Of a stretch of 64,000 nucleotides of DNA, positions 8,953-18,678 are shown one piece after another (position 1 is the stretch's first letter; every line of letters begins with the position of its first letter). This DNA is from Halorussus sp. MSC15.2 (GTDB lineage: Archaea; Halobacteriota; Halobacteria; Halobacteriales; Haladaptataceae): assembly GCF_010747475.1 (NCBI RefSeq), contig NZ_VSLZ01000007.1, positions 1 through 64,000 on the forward strand, written 5' to 3'. The notes beneath the pieces were generated by a model. That model saw nothing but the letters and a program-made list of their open reading frames with translations. It did no database searches and was not told the origin of the DNA. Both the position numbers and the translations under genes were made by a program.

Positions 8953-9609
8953 ATGAGGTATCTCACGGTCCTCGCGCGCCCCGGAGAGGGCGGGGTGTTC
9001 CATCCGCTGGGAAAGCGACTCTCGGCGGAACCGGCGATTACTCGGGAAGCGATTCACCGCGTCGAACTCCTCGACGAGGAGACGGTGCTTTCGTTCGCCG
9101 AGGGGAGCGGCGACAGGCACCGCTACGAGGAGATTATGGACGAGTCGCCGTCGGTCACCGACTACCTCGTCTCGGGGGACGACCGCTGGATGGCGGTCAG
9201 CCAGTTCGAACCGACGGACTCGACGCGACGGATGCTCGAACGCCAACGCGAGTCCGACGTGGTGGTCGAGACGCCGATACGAGTCGAGGACGACGGGTCG
9301 CTCTGCGTGACCTGCTTGGGGAGCGAGTCGGACCTCCGGGACCTGTTCCGGGAGGTGACCGACGACCCTGCTCTCTCGTTCGAGGTGGTCGAAACCGGCG
9401 ACTACGACCCCGACGAGGGTTCGTTCGCCCGACTGCTGACCACTCGCCAACAGGAGGTCCTCGAAGCGGCGGTCGAGGAAGGGTACTACAACACGCCGCG
9501 AGAATCGACCCACGAGGACGTGGCGAACGCCGTCGGCATCGCGCCGACGACTGCGGGCGAACACCTCCGTAAAATCGAGGAACGGGTGTTCGGCGCGCTG
9601 GTCCGCTGA
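8953..9609 (+). CDS. HTH_10 (bacterio-opsin activator-like) transcriptional regulator
   Basis: The start is taken at MRYLTVLARPGEGG, giving 218 residues. The N-terminal ~150 residues form the variable sensor half typical of Bat-like regulators. The C-terminal ~55 residues are the HTH_10 domain: LTTRQQEVLEAAVEEGYY, then the recognition region VANAVGIAPTTAGEHLRKIEERV. Such proteins are haloarchaeal transcription regulators. It is divergent from the FAD monooxygenase gene with an 84-nt spacer and is its most obvious candidate target. The effector is unknown. Confidence 0.88.
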   Translation: MRYLTVLARPGEGGVFHPLGKRLSAEPAITREAIHRVELLDEETVLSFAEGSGDRHRYEEIMDESPSVTDYLVSGDDRWMAVSQFEPTDSTRRMLERQRESDVVVETPIRVEDDGSLCVTCLGSESDLRDLFREVTDDPALSFEVVETGDYDPDEGSFARLLTTRQQEVLEAAVEEGYYNTPRESTHEDVANAVGIAPTTAGEHLRKIEERVFGALVR

Positions 9610-9682
9610 GCGCGGACGGGACTCCCAGACCCCGACTGCCGAATCGACGGACGAAAAGGCTCGCACCGAGTAGACCCCGGTA

Positions 9683-10918
9683 ATGAACGTCGAATTTCTC
9701 GGTGGTGCCCGCGAAATCGGGCGGAGCGCGGTCCTCGTGGACGACTCGCTCCTGCTCGACTACGGGATGGCCACCGGCAACCCGCCCTCTTTCCCGGTCG
9801 GCGACCCCGACCCTGACGCCGTGGTCGTGAGTCACGGCCACCTCGACCACGTCGGGGCGGTCCCCTCCCTGCTGTCGGGCGACGCCCGGCCGCCCGTCCA
9901 CTGGACGCCCCCGACGCGGGACCTCGCGAGCGTGCTGGCCCGCGACACGCTCAAGTTGCACGGCGGGAGCTACGACTGCCCCTTCACCGAGGCCGAAATC
10001 GAGCGCCTCTCGCAGGTCTCGGAGACCCACGGCTACCGCGAGACGTTCACTGCGGCCGGATACGAGGTCACGTTCTTCGACGCGGGCCACATCCCGGGGA
10101 GCGCGCACGTACTGATAGACGACGGCGACACCCGCCTGCTCTACACCGGCGACTTTCACACCGAGGACACGCAACTCCTGTCCGGCACGACCGCGCGGCC
10201 GGAGGCCGACATCGTAATCACGGAATCGACGTACTCCAACGTGGACCACGACCCCCGCGAGACGGTCGAGGAGCGATTCGCCGAGAGCGTGCGCACGACC
10301 ATCTGGGAGGGCGGCACCGTGGTCGTCCCGGCGTTCGCCATCGGTCGGACGCAAGAGATGCTGATGGTCTGCGAGGCCCACGACATCGACTGTTACGTCG
10401 ATGGGATGGGCCAGAAAGTCACTCGAATCGCGCGACGGTATCCCGATTTCCTGCGCGACGGAGACGCGCTCCAACGGGCGAAATCCCACGCCCGATTCGT
10501 GACTGGACGAGACGGACAGCGCAAGCGCATCGCGGAGAAGAGTACAGCGATAGTTACCACCAGCGGGATGCTCTCGGGCGGTCCGGCGATGACGTACGTC
10601 CCCGAAATCCGCGGGAACCCGACGAACAAGATAACCTTCACCGGGTATCAGGTCGAGGGGACGCCGGGCCGCGAACTGCTCGACAGGGGCCGTGCGGAAA
10701 TCGACGGCCGGGTGATGTCCGTCAGCGCGCGGACCGAGGCGTACGACTTCTCGGCGCACGCCGACCGCGAGGGTCTGCTCGACTTCCTCGACTCGTACCG
10801 CGACGCCCGGATTCTGGTGAACCACGGCGACCGGTGCGAGGCGTTCGCCGAGGAACTCCGCGAGGCGGGGTTCGACGCGACCGCCCCGGAACTCGGCGAG
10901 ACCCTCGAATCGCGCTGA
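9683..10918 (+). CDS. Beta-CASP metallo-beta-lactamase-fold nuclease (aCPSF/RNase J-like)
   Basis: The 411-residue protein has the MBL motif 2 SHGHLDHVG (His 51, His 53, Asp 55, His 56), a further ligand His in AGHIPGSAHV, the Asp in YTGDFHT, then the beta-CASP region: motif A-like ITESTYSN, PAFAIGRTQEML, motif B-like YDFSAHADREGLLDF and the C-terminal LVNHGDR. Family members are zinc-dependent ribonucleases in RNA processing and 3'-end formation. It lacks the N-terminal KH domains of aCPSF1, so it belongs with the shorter aCPSF2-like group. The start at MNVEFLGGAREIG fits the family N-terminus exactly. Confidence 0.9.
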   Translation: MNVEFLGGAREIGRSAVLVDDSLLLDYGMATGNPPSFPVGDPDPDAVVVSHGHLDHVGAVPSLLSGDARPPVHWTPPTRDLASVLARDTLKLHGGSYDCPFTEAEIERLSQVSETHGYRETFTAAGYEVTFFDAGHIPGSAHVLIDDGDTRLLYTGDFHTEDTQLLSGTTARPEADIVITESTYSNVDHDPRETVEERFAESVRTTIWEGGTVVVPAFAIGRTQEMLMVCEAHDIDCYVDGMGQKVTRIARRYPDFLRDGDALQRAKSHARFVTGRDGQRKRIAEKSTAIVTTSGMLSGGPAMTYVPEIRGNPTNKITFTGYQVEGTPGRELLDRGRAEIDGRVMSVSARTEAYDFSAHADREGLLDFLDSYRDARILVNHGDRCEAFAEELREAGFDATAPELGETLESR

Positions 10919-10997
10919 CCCCGTCGGGCGCGGTCGGCGGACAGTCCCGCGAGAACGCGACGCCGTCCGACCCCCGACCCGGATAGAGTCGGTTCCA

Positions 10998-11005
10998 CCT
11001 TTATG
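10998..11005 (+). promoter_or_regulatory. TATA-like box for the DUF1028 gene
   Basis: The element CTTTATGC lies about 27 nt before the ATG at 11030. This is the position expected for a TATA box serving a leaderless archaeal transcript, and it supports the shorter start chosen for the gene. Confidence 0.45.
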
Positions 11006-11029
11006 CGGCGCCGTTCGGTACGCTACCGC

Positions 11030-11680
11030 ATGACGTTCTCAGTCTGCATCCGCAACGAGACCGACGACGGGACCGAGTTCGGCGTCGGCGTCGCGACCGA
11101 CGCGCCCGCCGTCGGCGCGCTCGCACCGTGCGTCTCCCACGAGGGCGCAATCAGCACGCAGAGCTTCGTCAACGTCCGCCTCGGTCGCCGCGGCGTGGCC
11201 CTGCTCGACGACCTCGCGGTGGACGACGCGCTGGAGGGACTGCTCGCGCAGGACGACGACAGTGACCTCCGGCAGGTCCACGGCGTCGATTCGCGCGGCA
11301 ACGCCTACGCCTTCTCCGGCGAGAACTGCGACGGGTGGTTCGGCCACGAGGTCCACGAGGAGGCGGGCATCACCGCGGCGGGGAACATGCTCGAAGGCGG
11401 CGAGACCCTGTCGGCGGCGGTCGACGCCCTCTCTGCGGACGGCGACGACCTCGTGGACCGACTCTTGAGCGCGCTCGCCGCGGGACGCGACGCGGGCGGC
11501 GACAAGCGCGGCCACTCCTCGGCCGCGGTCGCGGTCAAAGCCCCCCAGACCACCGCGTACCACGACCTCCGCGTGGACCACCACGAGACGCCCATCGACG
11601 AACTCCGCCGGGTGTACGAGGCCGCCGTCGAGGCCAGCGAGGGGTTCAGCGAGGAGTCGAGGTCCCGAATCTTCGACTAG
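11030..11680 (+). CDS. DUF1028 family (Ntn-hydrolase-like) protein
   Basis: The start is placed at MTFSVCIRNETDDG, giving 216 residues, because it follows a TATA-like box by about 27 nt and matches the family N-terminus; an in-frame ATG 27 nt earlier would add basic residues unlike the rest. Family hallmarks are the N-terminal FSVCIRNE strand, FGVGVATDAPAVGALAPCV, SHEGAISTQSFVN, the GNMLEGGETL loop and GGDKRGHSSAAV. The fold is inferred to be Ntn-hydrolase-like, but activity has not been settled for the family. It is convergent with the creatininase-family gene, with 6 nt between the stop codons. Confidence 0.9.
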   Translation: MTFSVCIRNETDDGTEFGVGVATDAPAVGALAPCVSHEGAISTQSFVNVRLGRRGVALLDDLAVDDALEGLLAQDDDSDLRQVHGVDSRGNAYAFSGENCDGWFGHEVHEEAGITAAGNMLEGGETLSAAVDALSADGDDLVDRLLSALAAGRDAGGDKRGHSSAAVAVKAPQTTAYHDLRVDHHETPIDELRRVYEAAVEASEGFSEESRSRIFD

Positions 11681-11686
11681 CGAGTC

Positions 11687-12436
11687 TCACCGACTCTCGA
11701 CCGCCCTCGCGGTCTCGGCCTCGATTTCTCCGGCGAAGTACGACGCGCACGACTCGATGAGTCGCTCGCCCTGTTCGAGGGTGGCCTGCTCGGGGTCGCC
11801 GAGGACGCCGTTGTCGCTCACCGCGCGAATGCCGTCTTCGAGCGGTATATCGGACACGTCGCCGACGAACCCGGTCGCGCCGTCGGTTGGTTCGACGAGT
11901 TCCGGATTCGTCTCCAGTAGGAACGCCGTCTCGGCCGCACCGGCGTGCGCGCCCGCCTCCTCCGGAGTCACGCCGAACTCGCCCATCGCGGCGGTCCGCG
12001 CCTCCATCATCCCCTCTCTGTCTCCGGCGACGAACACGTGACCGTCGAGGTCCGCGTCCAGTCGGTCGGCGACTTCGACCAGCGCGTCGGCGTTGCCGCC
12101 GTGACTGGTGAACAGCGCGATGTCGGTGAACCCGTGGTCGGTGAGGCTCTCGCAGTAGTCCCGAATCACCGCCTTGAACGTCTCCTCGGAGAGCGATATC
12201 GTCCCGGGGAAGTCCATGTGGTGGTCGGACATGCCCGGCCGGACGACCGGCGCGAGGAAGCAGTCGAGTTCGGCCGCGATTCGCCTGCCGAGTTCGCGTC
12301 CGCGGAGCGCGTCCACCGAGAGCGGGAGGTGGGGACCGTGTTGCTCGACGCTCGCCGTCGGCACGACGACCAGCGACGACTCCGCGAGTCCGTCCTCCAC
12401 GTCCGGCCACGTCATCTTCGTCAGCTCGAATACCAT
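11687..12436 (-). CDS. Creatininase family amidohydrolase
   Basis: The 249-residue enzyme begins MVFELTKMTWPDVEDG and shows the family metal site: the Glu and His in SVEQHGPHLPLSVDAL, the Asp in the same segment, the His in SHGGN, and GAHAGAAETAFLL downstream with the Glu ligand. Homologues hydrolyse cyclic amides (creatinine; in archaea, a formamide deformylase step of riboflavin/F420 synthesis by ArfB-type members). Which substrate applies here is not clear from sequence. It is encoded upstream of nothing obvious; the dpp cluster starts on the same strand about 195 nt away. Confidence 0.88.
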   Translation of the reverse strand: MVFELTKMTWPDVEDGLAESSLVVVPTASVEQHGPHLPLSVDALRGRELGRRIAAELDCFLAPVVRPGMSDHHMDFPGTISLSEETFKAVIRDYCESLTDHGFTDIALFTSHGGNADALVEVADRLDADLDGHVFVAGDREGMMEARTAAMGEFGVTPEEAGAHAGAAETAFLLETNPELVEPTDGATGFVGDVSDIPLEDGIRAVSDNGVLGDPEQATLEQGERLIESCASYFAGEIEAETARAVESR

Positions 12437-12631
12437 ACCTCACCCTTCGACGACACGCCCCGTAACTACCGACCCGAACTATTCCGGACGAAAACGCGAG
12501 ACGACGCTTCGACGACCTGACTCGGGGGTTTCGGCGAGTCGGGGGCGTACCGACACGAGTCGGGAGGCGAAACCGGACGTCAGAACGAGTCGGTACTCTC
12601 GACGGAACCTGCGCGGAGAAGGAGTCGGCGG

Positions 12632-13972
12632 TCAGAACACGTCCGGTCGTCCGGGCGCGTCCGAATCGACGCGGTGGCACGTCGCGGTGTGCTCGTCTCC
12701 GGCGGCGACGGTCCGCGGGTCCTCGCGTTCGCACGGCGACGTGAACTCGTCGGCAATTCGGTCGGCCGCCCGGTCCTCGTCGCCCGCCGCGAGCGCGGCC
12801 GCGGTCTCTCGCACCGCCTCGGCCGCCTCCGGCGGTAGGTCCGCCGGGTCTCCGGGAAGCGACTGCTCGACGATTCGGGCCGCCACCTCGTCGTCCGACG
12901 TCTCGCCGTCCGCACCCAACCGCTCGCGGACCGCGTCCGGGTCTATCTCGCCCGCCAACACCCGGTTGCGGAAGGTGAAGCCGTCCTTGAACTGCTGTTG
13001 GGTCCCCGGCCAGTCGTCGGGCGGTATCACCGCCGGGCATCGCGTGTGGAACCGGCACCCGGAGGGCGGGTCGAGCGGCGACGGCACCGTCCCCTCCAGA
13101 ATCACGCGGTCGGTGCGGTCGGCGGCGTCGATTCGCGGCACCGACGACAGCAGCGACTTCGTGTAGGGGTGCTGGGGGTTCTCGAACAGTTCCTCGACCG
13201 GGGCCGTCTCGACGATGCGCCCGAGGTACATCACCGCCACGCGGTCGGCGATGTGGCGCACGACGCTCAGGTTGTGGGCGATGAACACCAGCGAGAGACC
13301 GAACTCGTCCTGCAGTTCGTCGAGCAGGTTGAGAATCTGGGCCTGCACCGACACGTCCAGCGCCGACACCGGTTCGTCGGCGATGACGAGTTCGGGTTCG
13401 AGCGCCAGCGCGCGGGCGATGCCGACGCGCTGTTGCTGGCCGCCCGAGAACTGGTGGGGGTATCGGTCCACGTGGCCCGCCTTCAGTCCGACGCGTTCGA
13501 GCAGTTCCTTCGCTCGCTCGGTCCGGTCCTCGTCGTCGTCGCCGATACCGTGGACCTCCATCGGCGCTTTCACGATGTTGCCGACGGTCTGGCGCGGGTT
13601 CAGCGACGCTAGCGGGTCCTGAAATATCATCTGGAGGTCCCGCCTGTACGGTCGCATCTCCTTGGCCGACAGTCCGGCGAGGTCCTCGCCCTTGTACTCG
13701 ACCGAACCCCCGGTCGGCGTGTGGAGGTTCAGGATGGTCTGTCCGAGGGTGGACTTGCCGCACCCGGACTCGCCGACGACGGCGAGCGTCTCGCCGCTCC
13801 TGACCGTCAGGTCCACGCCGTCCACGGCCTGCACCTTCCCGGCGTCCCCGACGAGTTTGTCGAGGAAGCCGTCGGCCTCCTCGAAGTACTTCTGGAGTCC
13901 CTCGACTCGCAGCAGGGGTTCGGCGTCGGTCGCTGCGTCCGTCTCGGTCCGTATCGTCTGTTCGGAACTCAT
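12632..13972 (-). CDS. Dipeptide/oligopeptide ABC transporter ATP-binding protein (DppF/OppF type)
   Basis: The start is at the ATG of [16 protein letters not shown], overlapping the stop of the upstream ATPase by 4 nt (ATGA), giving 446 residues. Walker A is GESGCGKST, the signature is SGGQQQRVG, Walker B is [14 protein letters not shown] and the switch His is in FIAHNLSVVRHI. Residues after ~320 hold the oligopeptide-transporter C-terminal extension (FHTRCPAVIPP), with further Cys in SPCERED and TATCHRVD. It energises import together with the DppD-type ATPase. This is the last gene of the first dpp-type operon (16960-18669 back to 12632). Confidence 0.93.
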   Translation of the reverse strand: MSSEQTIRTETDAATDAEPLLRVEGLQKYFEEADGFLDKLVGDAGKVQAVDGVDLTVRSGETLAVVGESGCGKSTLGQTILNLHTPTGGSVEYKGEDLAGLSAKEMRPYRRDLQMIFQDPLASLNPRQTVGNIVKAPMEVHGIGDDDEDRTERAKELLERVGLKAGHVDRYPHQFSGGQQQRVGIARALALEPELVIADEPVSALDVSVQAQILNLLDELQDEFGLSLVFIAHNLSVVRHIADRVAVMYLGRIVETAPVEELFENPQHPYTKSLLSSVPRIDAADRTDRVILEGTVPSPLDPPSGCRFHTRCPAVIPPDDWPGTQQQFKDGFTFRNRVLAGEIDPDAVRERLGADGETSDDEVAARIVEQSLPGDPADLPPEAAEAVRETAAALAAGDEDRAADRIADEFTSPCEREDPRTVAAGDEHTATCHRVDSDAPGRPDVF

Positions 13973-15009
13973 AGTTGCTCCTCCGGCGGGCCGCGGCGCA
14001 GACACGCCGCCTCGTGGTCGGTCTGGTCGTCGCCGACTTCGCGGAAGTCCGGCGGGCGCTCGTAGCACTCGCGTTTCGCCTCGGGACACCGCGGCGCGAA
14101 GTGGCACGCGTACGGGACGTCGATGAGGTCCGGGACGTTGCCCTCGATTGGCTGGAGGTCGTCCCGGGGGTCGTCGAGGCGCGGCGTACTCGCCAACAGC
14201 CCCTGCGTGTAGGGGTGCTGTGGGTTCGAGAACAGTTCGTCGGCGGGCGCGCGCTCGACGATTTGGCCCGCGTACATCACGTTCACCCGGTCGCACGTCT
14301 CGGCGACGACCGCGAGGTCGTGGGTGATGAGCAGGATGGACGTCTCGAACTCCTCCTTGAGCGACCGCAACTCGTCGAGAATCTGGGCCTGAATCGTCAC
14401 GTCGAGCGCGGTGGTGGGTTCGTCGGCGACCAGCAGGTCGGGTTCGCACGACAGCGCCATCGCTATCATGGCTCGCTGGCGCATCCCGCCCGAGAACTCG
14501 TGGGGGTAGTCGCTGGCCCTGCTGTCGGGTTCGGGGATGCCCACGGCTTCGAGCATCTCGATGGCCTTGCGCCACGCCTCGCTGTTCTTCGACGCGCCCA
14601 GTATCTTGCGCTTGACCTCTGCCGGCAGCGAGACGCCCTCGCCCACGTCCTGATGGAGTCGAACCGTCTCGGCTATCTGCTCGCCGACGGTCAGGGTCGG
14701 GTTGAGGCTGTTCATCGGGTCCTGAAACACCATCGAGATGGACCCGCCGCGGATGTCGGCCATCTCGGCGTCGGTCTTCTCCAAGAGCGACTCGCCGTGG
14801 AAGCGGACGTCGCCCGACATCACTTCGCCCGGTTCCTCGACGATGCCGACGATGCTGTCGGCCAGCACGCTCTTGCCGCTCCCGCTCTCCCCGACGAGAC
14901 CGACGATTTCGCCGGACTCGATGGTGAGGTCCACGCCGTCCACGGCCTCGACCTCCCCGCGGGGCGTCGGAAACGCGGTGTGTAGATTCTCGACTTCGAG
15001 TAAGGTCAT
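13969..15009 (-). CDS. Dipeptide/oligopeptide ABC transporter ATP-binding protein (DppD/OppD type)
   Basis: The 346-residue ATPase has Walker [10 protein letters not shown], signature [10 protein letters not shown], Walker [15 protein letters not shown] and switch His in [12 protein letters not shown]. The C-terminal oligo-peptide domain contains [14 protein letters not shown], the Cys-rich segment that can hold an Fe-S cluster in this family. It overlaps the downstream DppF-type gene by 4 nt and the upstream permease by 4 nt, so the set is translationally coupled. The longer insertion around residues 120-145 ([18 protein letters not shown]) is common in haloarchaeal members. Confidence 0.94.
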   Translation of the reverse strand: MTLLEVENLHTAFPTPRGEVEAVDGVDLTIESGEIVGLVGESGSGKSVLADSIVGIVEEPGEVMSGDVRFHGESLLEKTDAEMADIRGGSISMVFQDPMNSLNPTLTVGEQIAETVRLHQDVGEGVSLPAEVKRKILGASKNSEAWRKAIEMLEAVGIPEPDSRASDYPHEFSGGMRQRAMIAMALSCEPDLLVADEPTTALDVTIQAQILDELRSLKEEFETSILLITHDLAVVAETCDRVNVMYAGQIVERAPADELFSNPQHPYTQGLLASTPRLDDPRDDLQPIEGNVPDLIDVPYACHFAPRCPEAKRECYERPPDFREVGDDQTDHEAACLRRGPPEEQL

Positions 15010-16004
15010 CGTTCTTCCACCTCTCCTTCGCTCACGTCGAAGATGTCTCGCAAGCCGTCGCCGAGCATGTTGAACGCCAGCACCGTGACCATGATGGCGA
15101 ACCCGGGCATCACGCTAATCCACCACGCTTGGTCGATGAACTGGCGGCCGTCCGACAGCAGGAGCCCCCACGTCGGCGTCGTGGGCTTGACGCCGAGACC
15201 GAGGAACGACAGTCCCGCCTCGGCGAGAATCGCCAGCGGAATCATCAGCGTCCCCTGCACGATGAGCGGAGCCACCGCGTTCGGCAGTATCTCCCGGAAC
15301 ATGATGCGCCGGTCGGTCATCCCGATGGCGCGGGCGGCGGTGACGTACTCCTCCTCGCGGAGCGACAGCACCTCCCCCCGGACCAGTCTGGCGAAGTCGT
15401 CGATGTACGCGATACCGATGGCGATGACGACGTTCACCACCCCGAGTCCGCCGGAGATGGCGATGATGGCGACCCCGAGGATGAGTTCGGGGAACGCCCA
15501 CTGGAAGTCCACGTACCGCATCAGCACGCTGTCTATCCACCCGCCGTAGTACCCGGCGAGGACGCCGATGGTCGTGCCTATCGTGAACGCCACCGCGACG
15601 GTCGCCAGCGCGACCAGCAGCGACACCCGTGCGCCGAAGATGATGCGCGAGAGGATGTCGTGACCGAACGAGTCGGTGCCGAGGACGTGGAGCACCTCCT
15701 CGGTCTGGGGGTCGCTGTCGAAGTCGCCGACGCTCTGCTCGCCGGGCGACTTCATGAAGCCGTAGGTCGCCTCCGGGTCGTGGGGCGCGACGAACGGCGC
15801 GAACACGGCGGTCACCACGAACGCGACGACGACCACCGCGCCGAACAGCGCCATCTTGTCGGCCAGCAGACCGTCCACGATGCGCTGGCCCAGCGTCTTG
15901 TGCTCCTCTATCTGTTCGTCCTGCTGGTACTCGGGCGGTACGTCGGTCGGTCCCGGTTCGGCGGGCGAGTTCGGTCCCACCCCGGGCGATTGGTCCTCCG
16001 TCAC
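15006..16004 (-). CDS. Dipeptide/oligopeptide ABC transporter permease (DppC type)
   Basis: This 332-residue permease has an acidic, Pro-rich cytoplasmic N-terminus (about 35 residues), a first helix near 52-75 and four to five further helices. The EAA loop, which contacts the ATPases, is YVTAARAIGMTDRRIMFREILPN. A periplasmic segment with DPEATYG and LGTDSFGHDILSR is typical of DppC. It overlaps both flanking genes by 4 nt (dppB-dppC-dppD). It would form the membrane channel with DppB, whose gene here is frameshifted. Confidence 0.94.
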   Translation of the reverse strand: MTEDQSPGVGPNSPAEPGPTDVPPEYQQDEQIEEHKTLGQRIVDGLLADKMALFGAVVVVAFVVTAVFAPFVAPHDPEATYGFMKSPGEQSVGDFDSDPQTEEVLHVLGTDSFGHDILSRIIFGARVSLLVALATVAVAFTIGTTIGVLAGYYGGWIDSVLMRYVDFQWAFPELILGVAIIAISGGLGVVNVVIAIGIAYIDDFARLVRGEVLSLREEEYVTAARAIGMTDRRIMFREILPNAVAPLIVQGTLMIPLAILAEAGLSFLGLGVKPTTPTWGLLLSDGRQFIDQAWWISVMPGFAIMVTVLAFNMLGDGLRDIFDVSEGEVEER

Positions 16005-16956
16005 GCGTCGTCACCTCCGTAGCGAATCCGCGGGTCGATGAACGTGTACGCCACGTCCACCAGCAGATTGGTGAACACCATCACGCCCGCGACCAGCAGG
16101 ATGACCGCTTGGGTCACCGGATAGTCGCGGTCGAGCATCGAGTCCACGAGCAGTCGTCCCAGCCCCTTGATGCCGAACACGAGTTCGACCGTCACGCTCC
16201 CGACCAGCACGAGCGCGAGTTGGATGCCCGCGACCGTAACGACGGGAATCAGGGCGTTCTGCAGGGCGTGTTTGAACAGCCGAACCCGGCCGTTCACCCC
16301 CTTGGCGAGAGCGGTCCGCATGTACTGCTCGTTCTGCACTTCGAGCAGCGACGACCGCATCATCCGCATCACGATGGCCGAGTACGGCAGGCCGACCGCG
16401 ATAGCCGGCAGGATGATGCTCTCGAACCACGGCACGACGCCCTCGCTGATGGGCGTGTAGCCGAACACCGGCAGCAGGTCGAACCAGACCCCGAACACCA
16501 GCGCCAGCAGGATGCCCACGAAGAACGCGGGCATCGAGACGCCCATGAACGCGGTCACGGTCGCCACGTAGTCCAGCGGTTCGTTCTTGCGGACGGCGCT
16601 GACGATGCCGGTAGGCAGGGCGACGCCGAGGCCGATTACCACCGCGAGCGCCCGATAGACAGCGTCTTCGGGGCGGCCTGCGCGATGAGGGTGGTGACCT
16701 CCTGACTCGACGTGATGGACTGACCGAGGTCGAGGACGAGCATGTCGGTCATCCAATCGACGTACTGGACGTACATCGGCTGGTTCAGGCCCAGTTGGTT
16801 GCGAAGCGCCTCCACGGCCTCCGGCGTGGCCTCCTGACCGAGCATCGCCGCGACGGGGCCGCCGGGGATGAGCCGGAGTCCGACGAACACGGTCGTCGCG
16901 ACTAACCACATGATGAACGCCGCGTGCAGTACCCGTTTGACGATGTATTTACGCAT
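16001..16956 (-). pseudogene. dppB-type permease gene with a one-base frameshift
   Basis: The N-terminal part (16956 down to 16636) reads MRKYIVKRVLHAAFIMW and has the normal DppB start and periplasmic region up to QAAPKTLSIG, then meets TAA at 16636. In the neighbouring frame the family sequence resumes at once with ALAVVIGLGVALPTG and continues to IDPRIRYGGDDA at 16001, including the EAA loop QYMRTALAKGVNGRVRLFKH. Inserting one base at the CCC run at 16651-16653 (GGG on the coding strand) restores a complete permease of about 318 residues. Either a true inactivating deletion or a base-calling error explains it; there is no slippery site suggesting programmed frameshifting. Confidence 0.9.
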
Positions 16957-16959
16957 TTG

Positions 16960-18669
16960 TCACTCGTCGAGCCACGTCGTGTGGAAGTTCCGCAGGAAGG
17001 GGATGTGGGTGAACCCCTTCACGTTCGACCGCCGGGCCGCCACGTCGTCCTGGTGAATCAGGTAGGCGTGGGGCACGTCCGCGATGAGCTTGTCCTCCAA
17101 CTGCTGGAGGAGCTGTTTGCGCTCGTCGCGGTCGAGCGCCTTTCGCTGTTCGGCGAGCAGTCGGTGAACCTCGTCGTTCTCGTAGTTGACCCAGTTCCAG
17201 ACGCCGTCCGCGCTCGGCTTGCGGTAGAAGTTGTACAGCGACTGGTCCGGGTCGGGGTCGCCGACGCTCCCGCTGATGGTCGTGTCGTAGTTGCCCTTCT
17301 CGTAGCGCTCCCAGTAGGTCGAGGAGGTGACCTGCTCGACGCTCACGTCGAAGCCCGCCTTGTTGAGCTGCTGGCGCATCGCCTTCGCGGCGCGGAGGCT
17401 GTCCTTCGTGGTGAGGATGCTGAAACTCGCGCCCGACGCGCCCGACTCCTCGAGGAGCTGGCTCCCCTTCTCGGGGTCGTAGCTCTGGTCGTCGGGTTTG
17501 TCCTCGCGCCACACCCACTCGGTCGCCTTGTTGATGGGACCCTTGGCGGAGATGGCGTTCCCGAAGTAGGCGGTCTGGATGAACTGCTCGTTGTTGATGG
17601 ACTTCGCGACGCCCATCCGGGCCTTCTTGGAGCCGAACGGCTCGCGGTCCTGATTCATCGCGAGACCGTACCAGTTGACGCCCGGCGCCGAGAGCTTCTC
17701 GACCTCTCCCGCCTGCTCGACCTTGTCGATGTTCTGGAGGGGGACGAGGTTGGCGAAATCGACGTCGCCGCCCCGGAGCGCGTTGACCAGCGTGGCCGGT
17801 TCCGAGATGGGATTGATGTCGATACCGTCGAGGTACGGGAGCGAGTTCCCGTTCTCGTCGGTCTCGAAGTAGTCGTCGAACGCGTCGAGCGTGATGCCGG
17901 ACCCGACCTCGTGCTTCGTGACCTTGAACGGTCCAGTGCCGACGGGCTTGATTTTGTACTGGTCGGCACCCATCTCCTCGATGGCGTTCTTGTTGACGAT
18001 GGTCGCGGCCCGGCCCGGTCCCCGAGTGAGGTAGATGAGCGCGGGTGCCATCGCCTCCGAGAAGTTGAGTTCGACCTCGTAGTCGCCCTTGACGTTCACG
18101 CCGCCTTCGTCCACGGGTTTGAGCGACCCGAGCTTTCCGGCGGCCGGGGCCTCGTTGGAGATGGTCCGGTTGATTGTGTACTTCACGTCCTCGGCGGTGA
18201 ACTCGTCGCCGTTGTGGAACTTGACGCCCTCTCGGAGCTGGAAGGTGAACTTCTTGCCGTCGTTCTCGACCGTCCAGTCCTTCGCGAGGTCGCCCCGCAC
18301 CGTCAGGTCCTTCTTCAGGGTCACGAGACCGTTGAACACGTTGCCCGCGACTTGGAAGTACTGACCCACGCTGATGTACGGCGGGTCCAGCACGTCGATG
18401 CTGCCGGTGAACCACGCCGCCTGCAGGCGACCGCCCTGCTTCTGGTTCGCGTCGGCCTGCGTCTCGGTCTCGGTTTCGGTCCCGTCGCCGCCGGACGCGG
18501 TCGTCCCCTGCGATTCGCCGCCGTCGCCCCCGCCCAGACACCCCGCCATCCCCGCGAGTCCCGTCGCCCCCAGCAGCTTCATCGTCGTTCTGCGGTCCAC
18601 AACCGGTCCGCTCAGCGCTTCGTCTGACACACCGTTCGCCTCACCGTCTCCACTGTTACCGTCTATCAT
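16960..18669 (-). CDS. ABC transporter substrate-binding protein, family 5 (Tat lipoprotein)
   Basis: The ATG at 18669 (MIDGNSGDGEANG) gives 569 residues; a TTG at 18681 would add four. The signal region has a twin-arginine motif (DRRTTMKLLGATGLAGMAGC) ending in a lipobox with Cys, so the protein should be Tat-exported and lipid-anchored on the outer face of the membrane. The family 5 signature is LREGVKFHNGDEFTAEDVKY, followed by VGTGPFKVTKHE. It captures peptides or a related ligand for the dppBCDF complex encoded just downstream, with only 3 nt before dppB. A low-complexity Gly/Thr linker (about 42-75) tethers the domain. Confidence 0.93.
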   Translation of the reverse strand: MIDGNSGDGEANGVSDEALSGPVVDRRTTMKLLGATGLAGMAGCLGGGDGGESQGTTASGGDGTETETETQADANQKQGGRLQAAWFTGSIDVLDPPYISVGQYFQVAGNVFNGLVTLKKDLTVRGDLAKDWTVENDGKKFTFQLREGVKFHNGDEFTAEDVKYTINRTISNEAPAAGKLGSLKPVDEGGVNVKGDYEVELNFSEAMAPALIYLTRGPGRAATIVNKNAIEEMGADQYKIKPVGTGPFKVTKHEVGSGITLDAFDDYFETDENGNSLPYLDGIDINPISEPATLVNALRGGDVDFANLVPLQNIDKVEQAGEVEKLSAPGVNWYGLAMNQDREPFGSKKARMGVAKSINNEQFIQTAYFGNAISAKGPINKATEWVWREDKPDDQSYDPEKGSQLLEESGASGASFSILTTKDSLRAAKAMRQQLNKAGFDVSVEQVTSSTYWERYEKGNYDTTISGSVGDPDPDQSLYNFYRKPSADGVWNWVNYENDEVHRLLAEQRKALDRDERKQLLQQLEDKLIADVPHAYLIHQDDVAARRSNVKGFTHIPFLRNFHTTWLDE

Positions 18670-18678
18670 GCTCGTACT

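Noticed and set aside
16636-16680. Programmed ribosomal frameshift in dppB
   Set aside because: No slippery heptamer or following stem is seen, and the second cluster's dppB needs no shift.
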